The translations under genes were made by a program, and so were the position numbers. 25,960 bases of DNA from CAYGHG01 sp964349515 (GTDB taxonomy: Bacteria > Oederibacteriota > PGYV01 > CAYGHG01): positions 1-25,960 of the forward strand of contig CAYGHG010000029.1 of the NCBI GenBank assembly GCA_964349515.1, written 5' to 3'. Positions 23,833 through 25,960 of the stretch are shown in pieces. The notes beneath the pieces are model-generated. The model was not told where the DNA came from. It ran no database searches and was given only the letters and a program-made list of their open reading frames with translations. Every line of letters starts with the position of its first letter. Within the stretch, counting starts at the first letter, position 1.

Positions 23833-24602
23833 TTTGAAAGCCACTCAACCGGCGACGAGGGCCTGGCTGTATCACGCTTTGCCGCGTGGCCGGCAAGGTA
23901 TGCCTTTCTTCCGGCCTCTATGGCGAGCTTGAATGCAGCGGCAGTCTGCGGCGGATTTGGAGAAGCGGAAATTGCCGTATTAATCATGCACGCGTCAGCG
24001 CCGAGCTCCATGGCAAGGCACGCATCAGAGGGCCTGCCTATGCCGGCGTCTATTACCACGGGCACATTTGACTGCGCTATTATTATCTTTATCTGTTCTA
24101 TTGTTGTTAATCCCCTGTTTGTACCTATGGGGGCGCCGAGAGGCATGACTGTCGCGCAGCCCGCATCTTCAAGTTTTTTCGCAAGTACCGGGTCTGCGTT
24201 CATGTAAGGCAGTACAGAAAACCCCTCTTTGACCAGGATTTTCGCGGCCTTCAGCGTCTCTTCACCGTCAGGCAGCAGATAACGCGGGTCAGGCGTGACT
24301 TCAAGCTTGATCCACGAGGACAGCCCCATCTCCCGCGCGAGCATGGCTGTTCTGACCGCTTCATCGGCGTTTGCCGCGCCCGAAGTATTCGGAAGGATGA
24401 ATATCTTTTTGGGGTCAAGTACGCGCAGCATGTCCGAGCCTTCGGGATTTTTAAGGTCCACACGCCGCAGGGCAACAGTTATTATTTCAGCCCCTGATTC
24501 TTTGAGGCAGTCATTCATGATTTCATCCGAAGGAAACTTCCCGGTCCCGATCATAAACCGTGACTTAAACTCCCGTCCGGCAATATTCAGCAAATCAGCC
24601 AT
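23829..24602 (-). CDS. thiG: Thiazole synthase ThiG
   Basis: This 257-residue TIM-barrel enzyme forms the thiazole phosphate ring from 1-deoxyxylulose 5-phosphate, iminoacetate and ThiS thiocarboxylate. The Schiff-base lysine is K99 in SSWIKLEV. Other conserved stretches are FMIGTGKFPS (16-25), ITVALRRV, LPNTSGA, VMPLGAPIGTNRG, VVIDAGIGRPSDA and INTAISASPNP. AAGGAG precedes the ATG by 8 bases. It overlaps thiH by 4 bases and works in complex with ThiH and ThiS. The 106-base gap up to thiF contains a word-repeat tract. Confidence 0.97.
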   Translation of the reverse strand: MADLLNIAGREFKSRFMIGTGKFPSDEIMNDCLKESGAEIITVALRRVDLKNPEGSDMLRVLDPKKIFILPNTSGAANADEAVRTAMLAREMGLSSWIKLEVTPDPRYLLPDGEETLKAAKILVKEGFSVLPYMNADPVLAKKLEDAGCATVMPLGAPIGTNRGLTTIEQIKIIIAQSNVPVVIDAGIGRPSDACLAMELGADACMINTAISASPNPPQTAAAFKLAIEAGRKAYLAGHAAKRDTARPSSPVEWLSK

Positions 24603-24671
24603 AGTATCTTCTCCTTAAGCATCTGTTTTATCATACTTTATCTGCCGTTATCTGTTCTTATCAGGTTCTAA

Positions 24672-24702
24672 CTTTACACCTTTACACTTCGCACCTTTAC
24701 AC
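24672..24702. repeat. Word repeat CTTTACAC / TTCGCAC 3' of the thiF-like gene
   Basis: Plus-strand words run CTTTACAC, CTTTACAC, TTCGCAC and CTTTACAC, ending about 6 bases before the thiF-like stop. TTCGCAC recurs at 25724. The tract lies inside the thi operon between thiF and thiG. Confidence 0.8.
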
Positions 24703-24708
24703 TCGTCT

Positions 24709-25425
24709 TTAACAGCACCCTTTCCTTTTCTCTATCTCCACGCTCTTATATCTCGCGTTCAGCGCGTCAATAAAAAGCATCCTGCCTGTGAGCAAGCGCC
24801 CTGCGCCTGTTATGTATTTAACCGCTTCTATTGCCTGCAGAGTGCCTGCGTGGCCGGCCACTGCTCCGAGTATTCCCTCGTCAAGCGATGTGGGGTATGC
24901 ACCTGCTTCCGGTTCATTTGGTATGGCGCAGCGCAGGCATGGGCTTCCGGGTACATAGGTCATCACCTGCGCCTCCATAGCGAGCGCGCCTGCGTGGCAA
25001 AAAGGTTTTCCGAGCCTGACACATCCGTCGTTGATGGCAAATTTGGCGCGGAAATTATCAACCGCGTCTATCACAAAATCAAAACTGCCGGAGAGCTCCT
25101 CAAAATTATCGTCACTGATTTTCATGTTATAGGTTTCAATCCTGATGCCCGGATTTATTGAAAAAGCTTTCCCCGCCGCGGACAATACCTTTTCCCTGCC
25201 CAAATCATCAGTATTGTGAATTACCTGCCTCTGCAGGTTTGTCTCATCAACCCTGTCATGGTCTATTATAGCAAGCCTGCCTACCCCGGCTGCGGCAAGA
25301 TACTGTATGGAAGCAGACCCGAGCCCGCCTGCACCTATAACGCAGACTGAAGAAGAAAGAAGCTTTTCCTGCCCCGACTGACCGATGTGTTTTATCCTGA
25401 CATTCCTGTCGTAGCGTTTTTCCAT
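24709..25425 (-). CDS. thiF: ThiF/MoeB/HesA-type sulfur carrier adenylyltransferase
   Basis: This 238-residue E1-like enzyme should adenylate the ThiS C terminus. The start at 25425 (MEKRYDRN) is chosen because longer in-frame translation runs through the TPP riboswitch. The nucleotide loop is GAGGLGS (31-37); DHDRVDETNLQRQ (55-67) contains the conserved Asp and Arg; DAVDNFRAKFAIND (120-133) follows. One zinc motif, CLRC (163-166), is present. The second CxxC expected at the C terminus is reduced to a final Cys-Cys (237-238), so the tail looks cut short by several residues, right beside a word-repeat tract. AAGGCGG lies 8 bases before the ATG. It is the first gene of the riboswitch-controlled thi operon; thiF is the best name from context, but MoeB-like proteins are close relatives. 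Confidence 0.9.
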   Translation of the reverse strand: MEKRYDRNVRIKHIGQSGQEKLLSSSVCVIGAGGLGSASIQYLAAAGVGRLAIIDHDRVDETNLQRQVIHNTDDLGREKVLSAAGKAFSINPGIRIETYNMKISDDNFEELSGSFDFVIDAVDNFRAKFAINDGCVRLGKPFCHAGALAMEAQVMTYVPGSPCLRCAIPNEPEAGAYPTSLDEGILGAVAGHAGTLQAIEAVKYITGAGRLLTGRMLFIDALNARYKSVEIEKRKGCC

Positions 25426-25433
25426 AAAAAAAA

Positions 25434-25460
25434 CCGCCTTTAGACTGTATTGCAGGGTGG
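25434..25460 (-). promoter_or_regulatory. Candidate riboswitch expression platform and thiF ribosome site
   Basis: On the minus strand, CCACCCTGCA (25460-25451) can pair with TGCAGGGGTGG in the aptamer's 5' strand (25543-25533): 10 base pairs with one bulged G. That would exclude the P1/P2 fold. The RBS-like AAGGCGG (25440-25434) and an eight-T run follow before the ATG. The control mode, translational or terminator-like, is inference. Confidence 0.5.
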
Positions 25461-25472
25461 GATTTTGATTGA

Positions 25473-25546
25473 ATCTGCCTACGCCGGCATTACCCGGTTC
25501 AGGTCTTAAGGGTATAATCTCAGGCCATAAGGCCACCCCTGCAAAA
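25473..25546 (-). ncRNA. TPP riboswitch (THI element)
   Basis: The minus strand carries the conserved THI-box order: GGGGTG near the 5' side, CTGAGAT, TACCC, GACCTGAACCGGGTAATGCC and GCGTAGGCAG. UUUGC and GCAGA can form P1. It lies between a good promoter and the thiF-like gene, so TPP binding should repress the whole thi operon. Family knowledge: this aptamer binds thiamine pyrophosphate and usually lowers expression. Confidence 0.96.
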
Positions 25547-25549
25547 CTG

Positions 25550-25577
25550 ATAATAACACAGGCACGAGGGTTTTCAA
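25550..25577 (-). promoter_or_regulatory. Sigma70-type promoter of the thi operon
   Basis: On the minus strand, TTGAAA (25577-25572) and TATTAT (25555-25550) are spaced by 16 bases. Initiation 6-8 bases downstream would begin the RNA at the 5' edge of the TPP aptamer, supporting the assignment. The -35 box is identical to that of the FecR operon promoter. Confidence 0.72.
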
Positions 25578-25723
25578 TAGTTTTTTTGGAATAGTCTGCA
25601 GTTTACAGTTTAGAACTACAAAATATATATCTTAAAGACGGATGCCTCCCCACCTCAATTATGCGCCGAATACTTAGCGTGCCGTCTCATGGTTTACTTT
25701 ATGCCATAAATGCATTTTTAACC

Positions 25724-25768
25724 TTCGCACATTTCACCATTGAACGCTGAACCTTTGACTGTTGAACG
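25724..25768. repeat. Word repeat (TTCGCAC / TTGAACG type) 3' of the CBM3 gene
   Basis: Plus-strand words run TTCGCAC, ATTTCACC, ATTGAACG, CTGAACC, TTTGACTG and TTGAACG. The tract ends about 10 bases before the stop codon position of the CBM3-like gene. The remainder of the gap to the thi promoter shows no gene. Confidence 0.65.
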
Positions 25769-25778
25769 TATTTTATTA

Positions 25779-25960
25779 TTATCTTTCATAATTAGGTTCA
25801 ATACCCCACACCAAAACACCGTCGTAGTAAACCGTAACCTTATCCCACAGAGCAAAAGCCGTATTGCCGATGTAACTCCAGTCATTTGCCTGGTCGTAGG
25901 GGCTGTAGTCCTGTTTGTTGAATCTCGTGTTTACTTCAAGGAAATCATTTTGCCCGTTAC
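25779..25960 (-). CDS. C-terminal end of a protein with a CBM3-type cellulose-binding module (partial)
   Basis: The open frame enters from the right edge of the window (first full codon at 25958) and ends at TAA 25781-25779, giving 59 residues. It reads from NGQNDFLEV to WGIEPNYER, with FNKQDYSPYDQANDW and LWDKVTVYYDGVLVWGIEP. The W-D-K-V-T-V-Y-Y-x-G-x-L-V-W-G-x-E-P pattern is the last part of family 3 carbohydrate-binding modules, which bind crystalline cellulose; the Asn-Asp-Trp and Asp-Tyr-Ser positions also fit. Only the C terminus is visible, so the enzyme or scaffold it belongs to is unknown. It is consistent with the GH9 glucanase encoded in the same window. Confidence 0.82.
   Translation of the reverse strand, partial: NGQNDFLEVNTRFNKQDYSPYDQANDWSYIGNTAFALWDKVTVYYDGVLVWGIEPNYER

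Noticed and set aside
25426..25536. N-terminal extension of the ThiF-like protein starting MALWPEII
   Set aside because: The extra codons are the translated TPP riboswitch sequence; homology starts at MEKRYDRN with a ribosome-like site before it.

Overview
The window is 26 kb of bacterial chromosome with one 10-base assembly gap (14136-14145). Every credible gene lies on the minus strand, so transcription runs from 25960 toward 1. Signal peptides, lipoboxes, a beta-barrel ending in Phe, SecA, anaerobic-type ThiH and cellulose-active modules suggest a Gram-negative, probably anaerobic, polysaccharide-degrading bacterium. The long Thr/Pro linkers in the glycoside hydrolase resemble secreted proteins of uncultured candidate phyla. 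I cannot name the lineage from this sequence alone.

Layout in transcription order. (1) 25960-25779: C-terminal end of a protein with a CBM3-type cellulose-binding module. (2) 25577-20077: thiamine operon, with a sigma70-type promoter, a TPP riboswitch, thiF-like, thiG, thiH, thiS and thiE, and a membrane glycosyltransferase overlapping thiE. (3) 20020-18781: AraC/GyrI-like regulator followed directly by a small Cys-rich STAS-like protein. (4) 18705-14109: SGNH-type lipoprotein hydrolase, then a large secreted multidomain GH9 glucanase whose C-terminal end runs into the gap. (5) 14090-11565: substrate-binding-protein-like lipoprotein overlapping a membrane histidine kinase, a likely sensing pair. 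(6) 11432-8768: secA with its own promoter and a TTG start. (7) 8471-94: two paralogous secreted FecR-domain proteins separated by a terminator and a near-perfect promoter. The second copy heads an operon with an outer-membrane barrel, a histidine kinase, an NtrC-type sigma54 activator and a small exported coiled-coil protein.

The two most interesting items are cluster 7 and the repeats. Cluster 7 looks like an envelope-sensing module built on an unnamed conserved domain shared by the FecR paralogs, coupled to a sigma54 two-component system and lacking a FecI sigma factor. The repeats are short tandem 'word' tracts (heptamers ATAGCTY and TYYTGTC, plus CTTTACAC/TTGAACG words). They sit in gaps just 3' of stop codons, including inside the thi operon. 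The TPP leader also carries a downstream segment able to pair with the aptamer's 5' strand, a plausible expression platform.
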